Assembly (NCBI GenBank): GCA_037157565.1
Contig: JAZHRO010000073.1
Coordinates: forward strand, 18,792,501-18,856,500
DNA: 64,000 nucleotides
Reading direction: 5' to 3'
Source: Thalassia testudinum
Lineage: Eukaryota > Streptophyta > Magnoliopsida > Alismatales > Hydrocharitaceae
Part shown: in pieces, positions 47,057 to 58,920 of the stretch
Position numbering within the stretch: position 1 is the stretch's first letter
How the letters are laid out: each line of letters starts with the position of its first letter
Translations under genes and position numbers: made by a program
Notes under the pieces: model-generated
Seen by the model: only the letters and a program-made list of their open reading frames with translations
The model's database searches: none
What the model was told of the DNA's origin: nothing

Positions 47057-48772
47057 TGATGAGTCCATTTTAATGGACTATTGTTATGCCTAAGTACTTC
47101 AATTCTAACATAGTATGTTTGTTAATAATCACATTAGGTCATTAAATAAGTGCATGCATCATTACTTGAGTTTTTATCTATTTTATCGCATTCTATAACT
47201 TAGTATGTAATTATTTTATGTTTTGTTGTTGTAGGCATGATGTTGGAAAAGAACAAGGAGGGGGGGATAAATTTCCCCTAACAAACAGCCGCCTCAACAC
47301 CTCCTTCATCCTCCGGCCGGCCTCAACACCTCCCCGCAAATATCTAACCTACGGCTGTCCTCCCTCAACAAATGAAAATGGTGCTAGCCATATTTAGAAA
47401 AGGATTTTGAAAATCCCTTGAGAGGCTGAAGAGAGGAGATATAGAGCGAGAGGCAGAGGGGATTGAGGGGACAACCATGAAGACTACGTGCACTGTGTAC
47501 CAACGCCACCCCTAGCCTGCCCTTGCGCGCCCTGCCTCTGTGCCTTGCAGCAAAGCCTCACCATGCCAAGCAATACTCCTAGTAGCAGCGTGCGTCACCA
47601 CCCTTGCAGCCCTGCAGGCACTGCCCACATGTCCCAATCGTGTGCACTATAGCCCAAGTGCCCACAAGCGTTGCACCACATGCCCGCAAGCGCCTTACGC
47701 CATCACCCTTCTCCGCCTGCCCGCACATGCATTGCTTGCAGGCACCCCACCCCAGCCTACCCTCGCCACGCCATCGCCGTTGCACGCCCTACCTTTGCGC
47801 CTTACACTAAAGCCTCTCCACGCCAAGCAACGCTCCTAGCAGCAGTGCGCATCACTGCCCTTGCAGCCTAAGCGCCCTACAAGCGCACCCCCTCCAGCAC
47901 CCTTGCGCACCCCCTCTAGCGCTCTCATCGCCACCCTCCTGCACCCTTGCACGCCTGCAGCACCAGCCCTCGCACGACACCTCCTCTCCATCATCTTCTT
48001 CCTCTCCAGCGCCTGCAAGTACCCAAAGTCACGCCCGCAGCAGCGCACCTACGGGCAGGGCAGCGCAGCAAAGCACGACCGCGCGCAAGTGCAGTGCAGC
48101 CATCCGCCGGCGACAGGCCGGCACTCCTCTCCGCTGTCTGGCCACCTCCGGCCGCCGCATCACCACCATTGCGTAGCCCTCGTCGAGACGTGCCTTCTCG
48201 CCGCTAGCTCCTCCCACGAAGCCTCCTCGTGCGTGCAAGGAAGAGAGAGGAAGTTTCCTCTGTTTTATACTCAATTAGTATTTACATTGAATGCCATTGC
48301 CACAAAATGAATTTTGATTTATGATTATTTTATTATGGTGAATTTATGCCTTAATGCTCATGCTTCTAAATAATTGTTAAACCTTATTATTCATCTCTAT
48401 GTGCATGGAATTTAATTTTGAATGACATCTTCATCTGCATGCAAGTGAATAGTACATGGCATACTCTTGCACATGTATAATTTTCTGATGTAAAAATTAC
48501 ATTCACATCCCTACATTTCTAAATTATTTCGTGTTCCTTCTTTTCGCCTTGTTTCGCATTAGATTTGAACACGGATTGCGCATGTGATTGAATAAATACA
48601 AAGGAAAAATATTTTGTGAACTTATTAATATGTTCCTCCCTGTGGATACGACATCCTTTTCGTGGTTTAAATGCATATCTATTTTAATCTTTGATTGAGA
48701 TATTTCCACCACATTAATTACAATGACGTATCATTCTATTGCTATCTTAAATAAGCGAGAATCTCTCCATCA
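47057..48772 (+). repeat. Element C 5' LTR
   Basis: 1716 bp, beginning tgatgagtcc and ending ctctccatca. It has a TATA-like tatttaga at 47391-47398 and a GC-rich, CpG-rich centre (47500-48240) with a direct repeat of about 96 bp, period about 258 (47522-47617 and 47780-47871). Reading frames in the GC-rich centre are open by composition and are not genes. Confidence 0.92.
47522..47871 (+). repeat. Direct repeat (period ~258 bp) in the C LTR
   Basis: Both copies read from gccctgcctc/gccctacctt through aaagcctc, gccaagcaa, ctcctag and agcagc to cccttgcagcc. In the 3' LTR the same two copies are at about 57482-57580 and 59455-59550, separated further by G. Confidence 0.75.
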
Positions 48773-48775
48773 AAT

Positions 48776-48793
48776 TGGCGCCGTTGCCGGGGA
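48776..48793 (+). other. Primer binding site of element C (tRNA-Asp, perfect)
   Basis: tggcgccgttgccgggga, three bases after the LTR end; the complement of the 3' end of plant tRNA-Asp. The only undamaged Asp site in the window. Confidence 0.92.
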
Positions 48794-50123
48794 GGCAACA
48801 GACGCAATAGATTCATGTTATTATTTTTGAATATTCTGAGTTGCGCAATTATCTAATCATTTTTTTTTTATTGTCCGAGGAATCTGACGAGGCGACGAGG
48901 CACAATAGAGCGGCGACATCAACCACAAGCTAAGCCACACGAGGAAAAGATGTAGGAGACCAAGATTCCGCTTTCACAAGGGATTCTCCGTTGTCACAAA
49001 ATTTATTTCTGTCTTTTCACCCTTGTAGTAATTGGGGCTAAATTTTTGGGGTCTGTCCCCACATTCTTTAGCTACTAGGGTTTACATTTCGCATGCATAA
49101 TTCCATTCTCTGCTTGCTTGCCTTTAAAACCAACAAAAGAAAATATCGAGCTGCCTGTTTAGAAGTTGCATGCTCTTAGGTGCGTGCATTTAGGGGTGAT
49201 TGAGCAGCACATTAGATCTTATTATTGCATTGCAAGCATATTAGCACGAAGATTGCTGGAGACAGGTACACCTTTCTAACTTTTGCATCCAGCTCCTGTT
49301 CATGCATTTGCATTCAAATTAAAATTCAAGACCACCAAGTTGTTTGAATTTACTAATTCAGTGGTCGCAAAACTAAAAGTGGGACTGATAATCAAATTCA
49401 ACCCTAAAATCAATTCACATTTGATATGATTCTAAGGGACTTGTCTGCGTTTTCAAAAAAAAAATTACAAAGATTTGCGGTGTGTTGCACACTTCTGACA
49501 TTGAGCACGCACATTAGGCACTGCACTAAGGCTCGATCCCTTAAGGCTATAGGCATTGATCTCTTTATTGGTGCAAACCCTCCTATTGTGCTTTGTGGTG
49601 GAGGTGATACTATCTTTTGACCAAGTGTTTTGATACTTCACGAAGGGGGACACCCCTTAAAGGAACAAAAGGGTAGTTAAGGGGCACCGCATACGCACCG
49701 CCTCAAAGGAAGGGTTCACCCTACTTGCATCCCTTTGTTTGTCCTGGAGTAACTTCTCACTTGATCACCTGGGAGTATCATCCAAGCAAAGTATAGGTCC
49801 TAGGGCACTCGAAGGTTGAATTAAGGCACGTAATTGCAGTGAAAAACTTGTTTGGCCATTTATATCAACTACTTCGACCTCTGCAACAAACAAGGTTAAG
49901 ATTTCAAGTCAACACCCCTCTTATACCACTTACATGGGAACGGAGGGATAAGCCTTGACCTTTTGACTTATCTTTGGAGTGGAGGTTTCGCTTACTTAAT
50001 AAGAACCTGAATTATATTTGATATTGTATGCTTGGTAGACACTCTCTTGAGGGTAGTCTAGTGTTTGATCCTAAGCCCGAGAGAATTCTTAGGAGAGCTC
50101 ACCTAGGAGAGAAAAGAGAAGGA
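48794..50123 (+). other. Element C leader, no gene seen
   Basis: 1.3 kb without a long frame. A stop-rich AT-rich part is followed near 49430-49620 by a short open stretch (64 codons) that has no counterpart in A, B or D and is not supported as a gene. Confidence 0.55.
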
Positions 50124-51700
50124 ATGGCTGATCAAGGAGCAAATCAACAAAGGACCCTAAGGGACTATTGTATTCCAACTAACCAACCCGCACAAGCACT
50201 AAGACGACTGGCAGGGGATAATCCGTATGAGATCAAGAGCAGTACCATATCTTTATTGCCCTCCTTTTATGGTACTACTAGGGAGGACCCCTACCGGCAT
50301 TTGGAGGAATTCACCGAGGTCTATTCCACAGTGAAGCTCTAGGGCTTTACTGATGAATCCCTGATGAGGACTCTATTTCCTTTCTCTCTAAAGGATAAGG
50401 CCAAGCACTGGTATCATACCCTCGATGCAAGGGTAAATGATTGGGCCACCCTTAAGAGAGAATTTTTGAAAAAGTATTTTCCTATGAGTAAAACCAACCA
50501 TTACAGAAGAGAGATTATGGGTTTTACTCAACAGGAAGGGGAGCAATTTCATGAGACTTGGGAGCACTTTAATGACCTTCTTAGGTTATGCCCCCACCAT
50601 CAGGTGCCAAGATGGCAGTTGGTCGAAAGGTTCTATCTGAAAGGCATAGGCAAACCATCAATGCAACTTGTGCAAGAACCTTCATGACCAGAACTAAGAT
50701 GAAGCCTGGGCATTATTTGCAACATTAAGCGACAACTCCATACATCTGTCCTCTGCCTATCAAGAAAGAAAACCATCAATCTTGCAGAGGAAGATAGAGG
50801 CCCATGAAGCTAGGGCTTCTCAGGATTTGGCTTATTAGATTCAACTATTGAATAAAAATTTTGATAGGCTTTTAGCATACTCAGGCATGAACCTGCAAGC
50901 AGCCTCTATCTTTCAGGCTTCAAGAGAATGCTCCATTTGCCAAAGCACAACGCACGCCACTGCAGAGTGCCATCAGGCAAATCAATTCCCTGAGTTGATT
51001 CAGGCTGACTTGAACGCGACCTAAGGTTTCTGCCTTCCTCGCAATAACCCTTATTCCAATACCTATAATTCAGGGTGGCAGAACCATCCAAACTTCTCTT
51101 GGAAGCAAGGTGATGCTTCTCACTCAGGGAATGCAAGATCCTTACCTCCCCAGCCCATATACCAACCATCTTATGAAAATCCTCCTCAGAATAAGTCCTC
51201 TGAGATGGATGAACTGAAGGCCATGATGAAAGCACTGCAAGAGCATCAGAATATGGTCATCCAATCTCAGAATAAGATGATTACTGATATGCAATCCCAA
51301 ATTGGTCATCTTACTGAGGCAATTAGGCAACGTGATCCGAGGAAGCTGCCTAGTTCTTCTGAGGAGAACCCTAAGGGCAAGGGGTTTATATTCAGGGAGC
51401 ACACCCAAGTAGTGACCATGTTGAGGAGTGGAAAAAAGATTGACAAGCCTGATAACACTCCTACGGTTACGTCTCAGAATTCCCCTTCCACACCTGACCA
51501 GACTTCCATCTCCACCAAGGAAGAGCCACGCAGCTCTCCCTCGCACAAAATCACCCACAATGAAGATGTCGTCCTTCCACCACCCCTCTCCCGCCATGAC
51601 GACCCCTCTACCCAGAAGCCGAGGGTGCCCTATCCAGAGTACTTATCTGCTCCTAGGGAATCTTTTGTTGGCTCGTCTGGAGCCAAGGATAGGACGGAAG
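50124..51700 (+). pseudogene. gag: Element C gag with zinc knuckle
   Basis: Start at 50124 (MADQGANQQRTLRDYCIP). Capsid blocks: LPSFYGTTREDPYRHLEEF, FSLKDKAKHWYHTLDAR, KKYFPMSKTNHYRREIMGF and LLRLCPHHQVPRWQLVERFY. A TAG at 50341-50343 interrupts the first part. A frameshift near 50640 and stops near 50836 and 51022 follow. A CX2CX4HX4C zinc knuckle (CSICQSTTHATAEC) is encoded at 50929-50970. Next come NPYSNTYNSGWQNHPNFSW, a coiled-coil-like Gln-rich part (51205-51340) and a Ser/Pro-rich linker to the protease. It is the only gag here with a clear zinc knuckle. Confidence 0.88.
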
Positions 51701-52503
51701 AGATTATGGATACTTTTAGGCAAGTCCAGATTAACTTGCCTTTGTTGGAAGCTATTAAACAGATCTTGTCCTATGCCAAGTTTCTGAAGGACCTGTGCTC
51801 CCAGAAGCACCGATCTAGGAAACAGGTCCAAACCAAGGTCATCTTGCCTGACCATGTTAGCTTGATTCTCCAGCATGGAACACCCCCCAAAATGAAAGAC
51901 CTAGGGGCCCCATATATTTAAGTGGTTATAGGTAACCAACACATTGACGAGGCTCTGCTCGATCTGGGTGCGGGGGTGAACATTCTACCGAGCTCTATCT
52001 ATGACCTTTTGGGAGGAGGCAAGCTAAAGCCTAGTCTAGTAATCCTCCAGGTTGTAGACAGATCACTTAAGACACCACGGGGATTGTTGGAAGATGTCCT
52101 TGTGAGAGTGGAGGATTTCTTCTTCCCTGTTGACTTTCTGGTTCTTGATACTGACCCATCAAATAAGCCCACAAAGCCGTCCATTATTCTGGGATGCCCC
52201 TTCTTGGCCACAACCAATGCCTTAATAAATTGTAGATCTGGGGCACTTAAAATGGGCTTTGGGAACAAGAAGATCCGGTTGAATGTTTTTGATACTTACA
52301 AGCAATCTGGATTTGAAGATTATTCTCAGATTGAGGTCGTTGATGAAATAATTGAAGAAACTACTCCACCACTCTTATGTAGAGATCCCCTTCAGAAGGT
52401 CATATCTAAGGACCATCCCTCGATTATTAAAGAAACTGAAAGGGAAATGCCCGAATTAGAAGAGTTGCTGGGGATACACACTGAGTCTCTGTCCCCACCC
52501 TAG
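51701..52503 (+). pseudogene. Element C protease
   Basis: The linker TFRQVQINLPLLEAIKQ leads into the protease. The active site is LLDLGAGVNILPSSIYDLL, with DLGAG at 51961-51975; A, B and D have DLGAS. Then SLKTPRGLLEDVLVRVEDFF, FPVDFLVLDTD and IILGCPFLATTNALINC. TAA at 51919-51921 and TAG at 52501-52503 interrupt the single frame that runs from 51205 to 54312. Confidence 0.87.
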
Positions 52504-54090
52504 ACTGTGAAGGTAGATCCGCTACCTGAGGCGGGGATATCTCAACTAAAACCCTCAATCCAAAAGGCTCCTGAGTTGGAGTTGCAACCCCTCCCGAGCA
52601 CATTGAAATATGCTTTCCTTGGCCCTAATAACACGCTCCCCGTTATTATCTCGTCTGCATTATATGAATTACAGGAGGGAGCTCTGCTTGAGTGTTTACA
52701 AAGGCACAAGGAAGCAATTGCTTGGTCAATTGTTGATCCCTCTCTTTGCATGCATCATATATACACGGATGAGTCCATGAAGCCTTTCCGAGACATGCAG
52801 AGAAGGCTCAATCCAAATATGCGGGAGGTTGTTAAAAAGGAGATTCTGAAATGGCTGAATGCAGGGATTATCTATCCCATTTCAGATAGTAAATGGGTCA
52901 GTCCTATTCATGTAGTTCTCAAAAAGGCAGGAATCACTGTAGAGGAGAATGACCATGGAGAGCTGGTGACCACTAGACCCTCAACTGGTTGGAGGGTCTG
53001 CATTGATTACCGCCGTTTGAACATGGCTACCCAGAAAGACCATTTCCCCTTACCGTTTATCGATCAAATTTTGAAACGATTGGTGGGGAACAAGTACTTC
53101 TGTTTTCTTGACGGATACTCTGGGCATAATCAGATAACTGTTTTTCCTGATGATCAGGAGCGTACCACCTTCACGAGTCCGTATGGCACATTTGCATTCC
53201 ACCGAATGCCATTCAGGTTATGTAATGCTCCTGCCACTTTCCAACGTTGTATGATGGCTATCTTTTCTGATATGATTGACGAGTTCGTTGAAATTTTCAT
53301 GGATGACTTCTCCATTTATGACTCGTCATTTGACCTATGCCTTTCGCACCTTGATAAAGTCTTAACCCGTTGCGAAGAGGCAAAGCTGGTGCTTAGCTGG
53401 GAGAAAAGATACTTTATGGTCCAGCAGGGCATTGTGTTAGGGCATATAGTTTCCTAGAGAGGATTAGAGGTGGACACCGCAAAAATCGATTCCATCTCTA
53501 AGCTTCCATTACCCGCCAATGTTCGTTAGGTTAGATCTTTCCTTGGCCATGCTGGATTTTATAAGTGCTTCATTAAAGATTTTAGTAAAATCTCTAAGCC
53601 ACTCTGCGACCTGTTAGCGAAGGATGTCTCCTTCGATTTTGATGATAGATGTGGCAAGGCTTTCCAAGTTTTGAAGAAAGCCCTTATTACTGTGCCGATT
53701 CTCCAAGCACCAGATTGGACCCTCCCGTTTGAGCTTATGCACGATGCTTCTGATTTTGCAGTGGGAGTGGTATTAGGTCAAAGGGTTGATGGCAAACCTC
53801 ATGTGCTGCATTATGCCAGCAAGACCCTTACAGATCCTCAGCAAAACTACACGGTCACTGAAAAGGAACTACATAATGTAGTATTTGCTTTGGAAAAGTT
53901 TTGGTCTTATCTTTTGGGATCTAAGGTTGTGGTGTTCACTAATCATTCTGCCTTAAAGCATCTTCTTGCTAAAGAGGACACCAAACCTCGCCTAATTTGT
54001 TGGATTCTGCTACTCCAAGAATTTGACCTGGAAATTAAAGACAAGAAAGGAGTTGAAAATGTGGTAGCAAATCATCTGTCTAGGATCCCT
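52504..54090 (+). pseudogene. Element C reverse transcriptase and RNase H
   Basis: One frame from 52507 to 54312, broken by TAG at 53455-53457 and by a TAG near 53527. RT blocks: MQRRLNPNMREVVKKEILKW, DYRRLNMATQKDHFPLPF, FLDGYSGHNQI and FMDDFSIYDS (Asp pair 53302-53307), then LGHIVS. RNase [14 protein letters not shown] (first Asp codon 53743-53745), [15 protein letters not shown], then [11 protein letters not shown] and ANHLSRIP. In the last two blocks the acidic residue usual for RNase H (T-D-H and A-D-H) is Asn, so two of four active-site positions look lost. Confidence 0.9.
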
Positions 54091-55423
54091 ATTGAGGCAT
54101 CAAACCCTGCTGGCGGTATTCAAGAGACTTTCCCTGATGAGTCTCTGATGGCCATGGAAGCTAAAACTCATTGGTTCGCTGACATAGTGAACTATCTGGT
54201 CACGGGCATTACCCCAAGTACTTGGGATAAGCAGAAGCAAGATAGGTTTCTTGCTAACGCTAAATTTTATCACTGGGAGGAACCCGAGCTTTTTAGAGTA
54301 GGCCCTAACTAGCTTTTTCGCCGTTGCATCCCTAATGAAGAACAAAGAAGTGTTCTGAGTTCTTGCCATGACCTCCATTGTGGGGGGACATTTTAGTGGG
54401 AAGAAAACTGCCCATAAGGTTCTTCAGTCTGGCTTTTGGTGGCCCACATTATTCCGAGATGCACATACGTATGTGGGCGCATGTTTACGTTGCCAACAAA
54501 TGGAAACCATTGAAAAAAGGGATGAGATGCCCCAACAACCTATCCTCCCTGTTGAAATCTTTAATATTTGGGGCATTGACTTCATGGGTCCCTTTCCTGT
54601 GTCCTTCAGATATGAATACATCCTGGTGGCTGTAGACTATGTAGTGAAATGGATAGAAGCCATACCCACGCGAACCAATGACCATTCTGTGGTCTTGGGC
54701 TTTGTTAAGGCTAATACCATTTCTCGATACGGGTGCCCAAGGATGATCATAAGTGATGGAGGACCTCACTTCAAGAACGTACACTTCATTAGACTACTCC
54801 AAAATTTGGGAGTCAACCACATGATAGCCACACCTTATCATCCCCAAACGAGTGGACAAGTTGAAGTGCCTAATAGGGAGATTAAGCGAATTTTAGAAAA
54901 AACTGTCAGGCCTGATTGGAAGGATTGGTCTAAAAAACTAAATGATGCTCTTTGGGCCTACAGAACTGCGTATAAGACTCCCTTGGGCATGTCTCCTTTC
55001 CGTCTTGTCTACGGAAAAGCGTGCCACCTTCCCGTTGAAATCCAACATAAAGCTTATTGGGCTATTAAAAACGTTAACTTGAATCTGGATAAAGCGGGAA
55101 AGGCATGTATGTTAGAATTAAGTGAGCTTGAGGAGCTTCGTAATGAAGCCTATGAAACTTCTCAAGCTTACAAGCAACGTACAAAAGTCTTCCATGATAA
55201 GCACATCATTAGAAAGACTTTTGAGCCCAACCAGTGGGTCTGGCTTTTCAATTCTAGACTTCAATTATTTCCTGGAAAGCTCAAGTCCCGCTGGGATGGG
55301 CCATACGTTGTTATCAATACTTTCCCTCATGGAGCTATAGAAATTTGAAACCCTACTTCAGGTGCAAGCTTTAAGGTAAATGGCCATCGACTTAAACCTT
55401 ATATTACTCTTTCAGATGGCTAG
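54091..55423 (+). pseudogene. Element C integrase
   Basis: The N-terminal part is in the RT frame up to TAG 54310-54312. A run of six G at 54379-54384 causes a +1 shift, after which 54368-55348 is open. Zinc-binding part: HDLHCGGHF-like reading and CLRCQQM. Core: Asp in GIDFMGPF (54578-54580), Asp in ISDGGPHF (54755-54757) and Glu in VEVPNREIKR (54863-54865), giving D-58-D-35-E. After a TGA at 55346-55348 the same frame continues (NPTSGASFKVNGHRLKPY) to a stop at 55421-55423, the true C-terminus by comparison with D. Confidence 0.9.
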
Positions 55424-57008
55424 GTTTTGGATGCACTTCGGCTTGAGAAGCCTTAGTTCCTCCCACTCTCCTCCTCAGGTGATATTCTTCTATGTCTGCA
55501 TTTTTTCAATGAGGACATTGTCAGTCTTAGGCATGGGGGGGTATAACCTGAGATTGTTTATAGCATTTATAAATATTTGCATACATATATATATATAACT
55601 CTTATTTTCTTGAGTTGAATGGGTGAGTCCCTAGCAAAATATCTTTGTCATTGGAGGTTTTTCTTGAATTATTTCTTAAGTTTAGAATCCAATACATTTA
55701 TTTCACGTGCACGTAGACTGGGTAATGGATCCTTGTAGAAAATCAATAAACATTTGTAGTCTACTGAACCCTTGGACAGTTAATAGGGAGTCAGGCATAC
55801 TATCTTCTAGTAGATCCACCCCTTATTTGTGAGATGAAAGTAGAGAGATTATTGGTGCGCTAAGTCTAGTGCAAGGACTCTTAAGTTTTGGACAATTAGA
55901 TGATGATACTTCAGAGTTAAGCATAGTTTTCACTCTTTGTTCTTGCATGCGTTCTTTGTGTGAATTCCTGAGAGTCATCAAATAAGGTAGATACACAGAG
56001 ATGGAGTCTTAATAAGGCTATGACTATGGTGGATGGTTACGACCGTCCTTCATAGAGTCCTCGGTTGAAGGAGGGTAATAGTGTCAAAGGTCAGAAGTAT
56101 ACCTGTCCTATCCATTCCTTCCCGGTGTCGAGAATAGGCACTTCCACCAAATAAGCCACACAATATCCTCTTGACCATCGTCATCCCTAATAATGCCTCA
56201 TAAATAAAAGTCTGTGTCGTGTTATGTTGATTTATAAAAAAAAAAGAAGAAAAAGAAGAAACAATTATATTACAAAAAAAAAGAAAACTAGAAGAAGAAA
56301 AGAGAGAGAGAAAAGAAAAAGAAAAGAGTCCAAGTTTATAATGTTATTTATGTAACATTATTTCTGAGGCAACAAAACACCTATTGTGATCCACCAAATA
56401 TGACCCATACCTATCTTTTAGTATTTCTGATCGCCTGAATACTGGCTAAGAACTCTAACTTAGTTGTAGAGTTATTAGGACTTTAATTGAAGTGTGAATA
56501 CCATGTGAGGCCACCAAACAGTGAGTACACTTACTAAATCTGGTAAGATTTGGGATCTCAGAGAGAGAGAAAAAAAGAGTGAGTGCCAAGGAATATCAAG
56601 ATAGCACAGTTGTTTAGCCTCTCTCCAAGTTGACTTGTCTAATAGTCGAGAGATCTAGAGTCTGTAGTAATAGATTACATGTAGCACCAGATGAGTGTGT
56701 GCCACTAAATACAAATCCATTCAACTCGATATCTCCTACCTAAGCCAAAAGCCGGGGTCAAATTACAGATTATCTTTTGCTTTATCCCTGAGGGAAGTAG
56801 TTGCTTATCCCGACAGAAATATTTACCAAGGGTGAAGTACGAACTCCCAATGCAAATTGGCTTTTCACGTGGATCTGCTACCTAGGCTATCACTTCACAT
56901 TTGTCTAGATCTCTAAAGTTTTGAAATAAGAAAAGAAGAAATCTTCTGATTACTTCTATTATTTTTCATTTTTACAAGGGACTAGCAAATCTTAGGTATG
57001 AGGGTATT
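55424..57008 (+). other. Element C 3' non-coding region with CACCAAATA series
   Basis: No gene. Order: small hairpin ggctt-gag-aagcc (55440-55452), internal purine tract ggcatgggggggtata (55530-55545), motifs of the CACCAAATA type at 55816 (diverged), 55976-55984, 56144-56153, 56391-56400, 56511-56520 and 56702-56711, a purine-rich tract (56227-56330), and the polypurine tract at 56993-57007 next to the LTR. It aligns with the complement of 31049-32817 in D, with nearly the same spacing. Confidence 0.78.
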
Positions 57009-57701
57009 TGATGAGTCCATTTTAATGGACTATTGTTACGCCTAAGTACTTCAATTCTAACATAGTATGTTTGTTAATAATCACATTAGGTCATTAAATA
57101 AGTGCATGCATCATTACTTGAGTTTTTATCTATTTTATCGCATTCTATAACTTATTATGTAATTATTTTATGTTTTGTTGTTTTTGGCATGATGTTGGAA
57201 AAGAACAAGGAGGGGGGGGGGGGTAAATTTCCCCCAACAAATGGCTGCCTCAACACCTCCCTCATCCTCCAGCCGACCTCAACACCTCCCCACAAATATC
57301 TAACCTACAGCCGTCCTCCCTCAACAAATGAAAACGGTGCTGGCCATATTTAGAAAAGGATTTTGAAAATCCCTTGAGAGGCGAAAGAGAGGAGATATAG
57401 AGCGAGAGGCAGAGGGGACTGAGGGGCCAACCGTGAAGACTGTGTGCACTGTACACCAACGCCACCCCCAGCCTGCCCTTGCGCGCCCTGCCTCTGCACC
57501 TTGCACCAAAGCCTCACCGCGCCAAGCAACGCTCCTAGCAGCAGCACGCATCACCACCCTTGCAGCCCTGCAGGCGCAGCCCACACGTCCCAACCGCGCG
57601 CACTGTAATTCCCTACTTAGAGGGGGTGACGTAAAAAAATGCAGAAATAAAATATAACAATTTCACAAAAATAGACAATCACACAATGTATACAATGACT
57701 T

Positions 57702-58004
57702 TTAGGTGGAAACCCAAACTGGGTGAAAACCACCACCTAACCCTCTCAAGTTAGGATTTTCCGATCAACCAAGTTGATCAAATCCACTAACGTACTACTT
57801 AAACGAAGGTAGTACAACCTCAATTACAACCACGCTACAAATGCGAGGGTAGCGTACCTCCAAACCCCTTCTCCTCACGAGAAGGATTTTGTCTCATGAA
57901 GGATACGGGAATTCGCAAAGCGAATACCCAACACAAGTAAAGTAAAATACAAGAATAGTCCTATAGAGCCAACAAAGATATTCTTAAACTAAGCTTCTAT
58001 AGGA
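57702..58004 (+). repeat. String of eight hairpins in element G
   Basis: ttaggtgg/ccacctaa (57702-57709, 57733-57740), with accca/tgggt inside; cctaac/gttagg (57736-57741, 57750-57755), competing with the first; gatcaac/gttgatc (57763-57779); gtactac/gtagtac (57792-57798, 57809-57815); acgctac/gtagcgt (57832-57838, 57849-57855); ccttctc/gagaagg (57867-57873, 57879-57885); gggaattcgc/gcgaataccc with one mismatch (57907-57916, 57920-57929); tcctataga/tctatagga (57959-57967, 57996-58004). Stems are perfect except where noted. Confidence 0.85.
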
Positions 58005-58269
58005 TTTAGGATGCTTCCCTTTGCAAGAAGTGAGTCGATGACACGGATGCATGAACCACACGGTAGCAGTTCGTCGCTCTCGTAATCGTGAAGGGAGAGC
58101 GGGTGCACAACAGGAATCAAGCTCTCTACGTGTAGAACTAAGCTTGGAGAGCAAGAGCTTTCTTCTATATGATCTTCTTCTTCTTTTAGACACCAAAGAG
58201 TGGAAAGTATGTAGCTTGGGTGTATCTTGGTATTTCTTGACATTTTTTTTAGAGGCAGGGGTTCTCCTC

Positions 58270-58277
58270 TATTTATA
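58270..58277 (+). promoter_or_regulatory. TATA-like box of G
   Basis: tatttata in cctctatttatagagg, which is itself inside a small palindrome (cctctat/atagagg). Confidence 0.5.
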
Positions 58278-58387
58278 GAGGCCCTAGGAAGGCTTTGGAA
58301 GGCCTTGGAAGGCTTCCATAGCCGTTGGGTGCAAGCTCCAAGAAAATCAGGCCGAAATTAGGATTAATCATTACACTGACAGGGTTA

Positions 58388-58920
58388 TCAGACATCTGAT
58401 CCTGGCATCGGACGTCTGGAAAACTAGTTTAAGACGTCTGGGAACAAAGTCAAACGTCTGATTATAGGCGGGTTTCCTTCCTAACTTGAATCAGATCTAA
58501 ACAGGGTTCTAGTGAATTGTCATCAGACGACATACAGGACATCTGGAGTGATGTTTGGACGTCTGGAAACCTACTTTTCTGTGAAAATGGATTCCCAAGA
58601 GAGTGCAACAGCTATAAAATCTCTGAGAAGAGATTTTGGGTCAGCCGAGGCAAAACAGTCATGTATTAGACATCTGGGGTCCTCTACGGACGTCTGATAC
58701 CGGCTAACAGTCATATCCTTCATTGCTTGCTAAGCCAGCCAACGGTCCACTAATTGGACATCTGGCAAAATCATTAGACGTCTAGACTAAGGTCTGGGCG
58801 TCTAAATTCATTAGACAGAACTAACTAAGTCCAGTCTAAACATAATCGAACATCTGAGTCAACAGTCAGACATCTTAAAAGTCATTATGAGACGTCTGAT
58901 TTTCAGATGAGACATCTGAA
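58388..58920 (+). repeat. Cluster of GACGTCTG-type palindromes in G
   Basis: At least 15 copies of RGAC(G/A)TCTGR-like motifs, e.g. near 58390, 58410, 58431, 58451, 58537, 58557, 58667, 58687, 58755, 58775, 58847, 58867, 58889 and 58909. The core gacgtc is self-complementary; the frequent gacatc form is one CG-to-CA change from it. They lie downstream of the TATA-like box. Confidence 0.85.

Noticed and set aside
47540..48310. Several overlapping Cys/His/Pro/Ala-rich frames on both strands
   Set aside because: The GC-rich centre of the C LTR has few stop codons by composition; the 3' LTR copy is interrupted and differs in frame.
57702..58004. CRISPR array
   Set aside because: The repeats are inverted stems of differing sequence, without constant direct repeats or spacers, inside a plant LTR.
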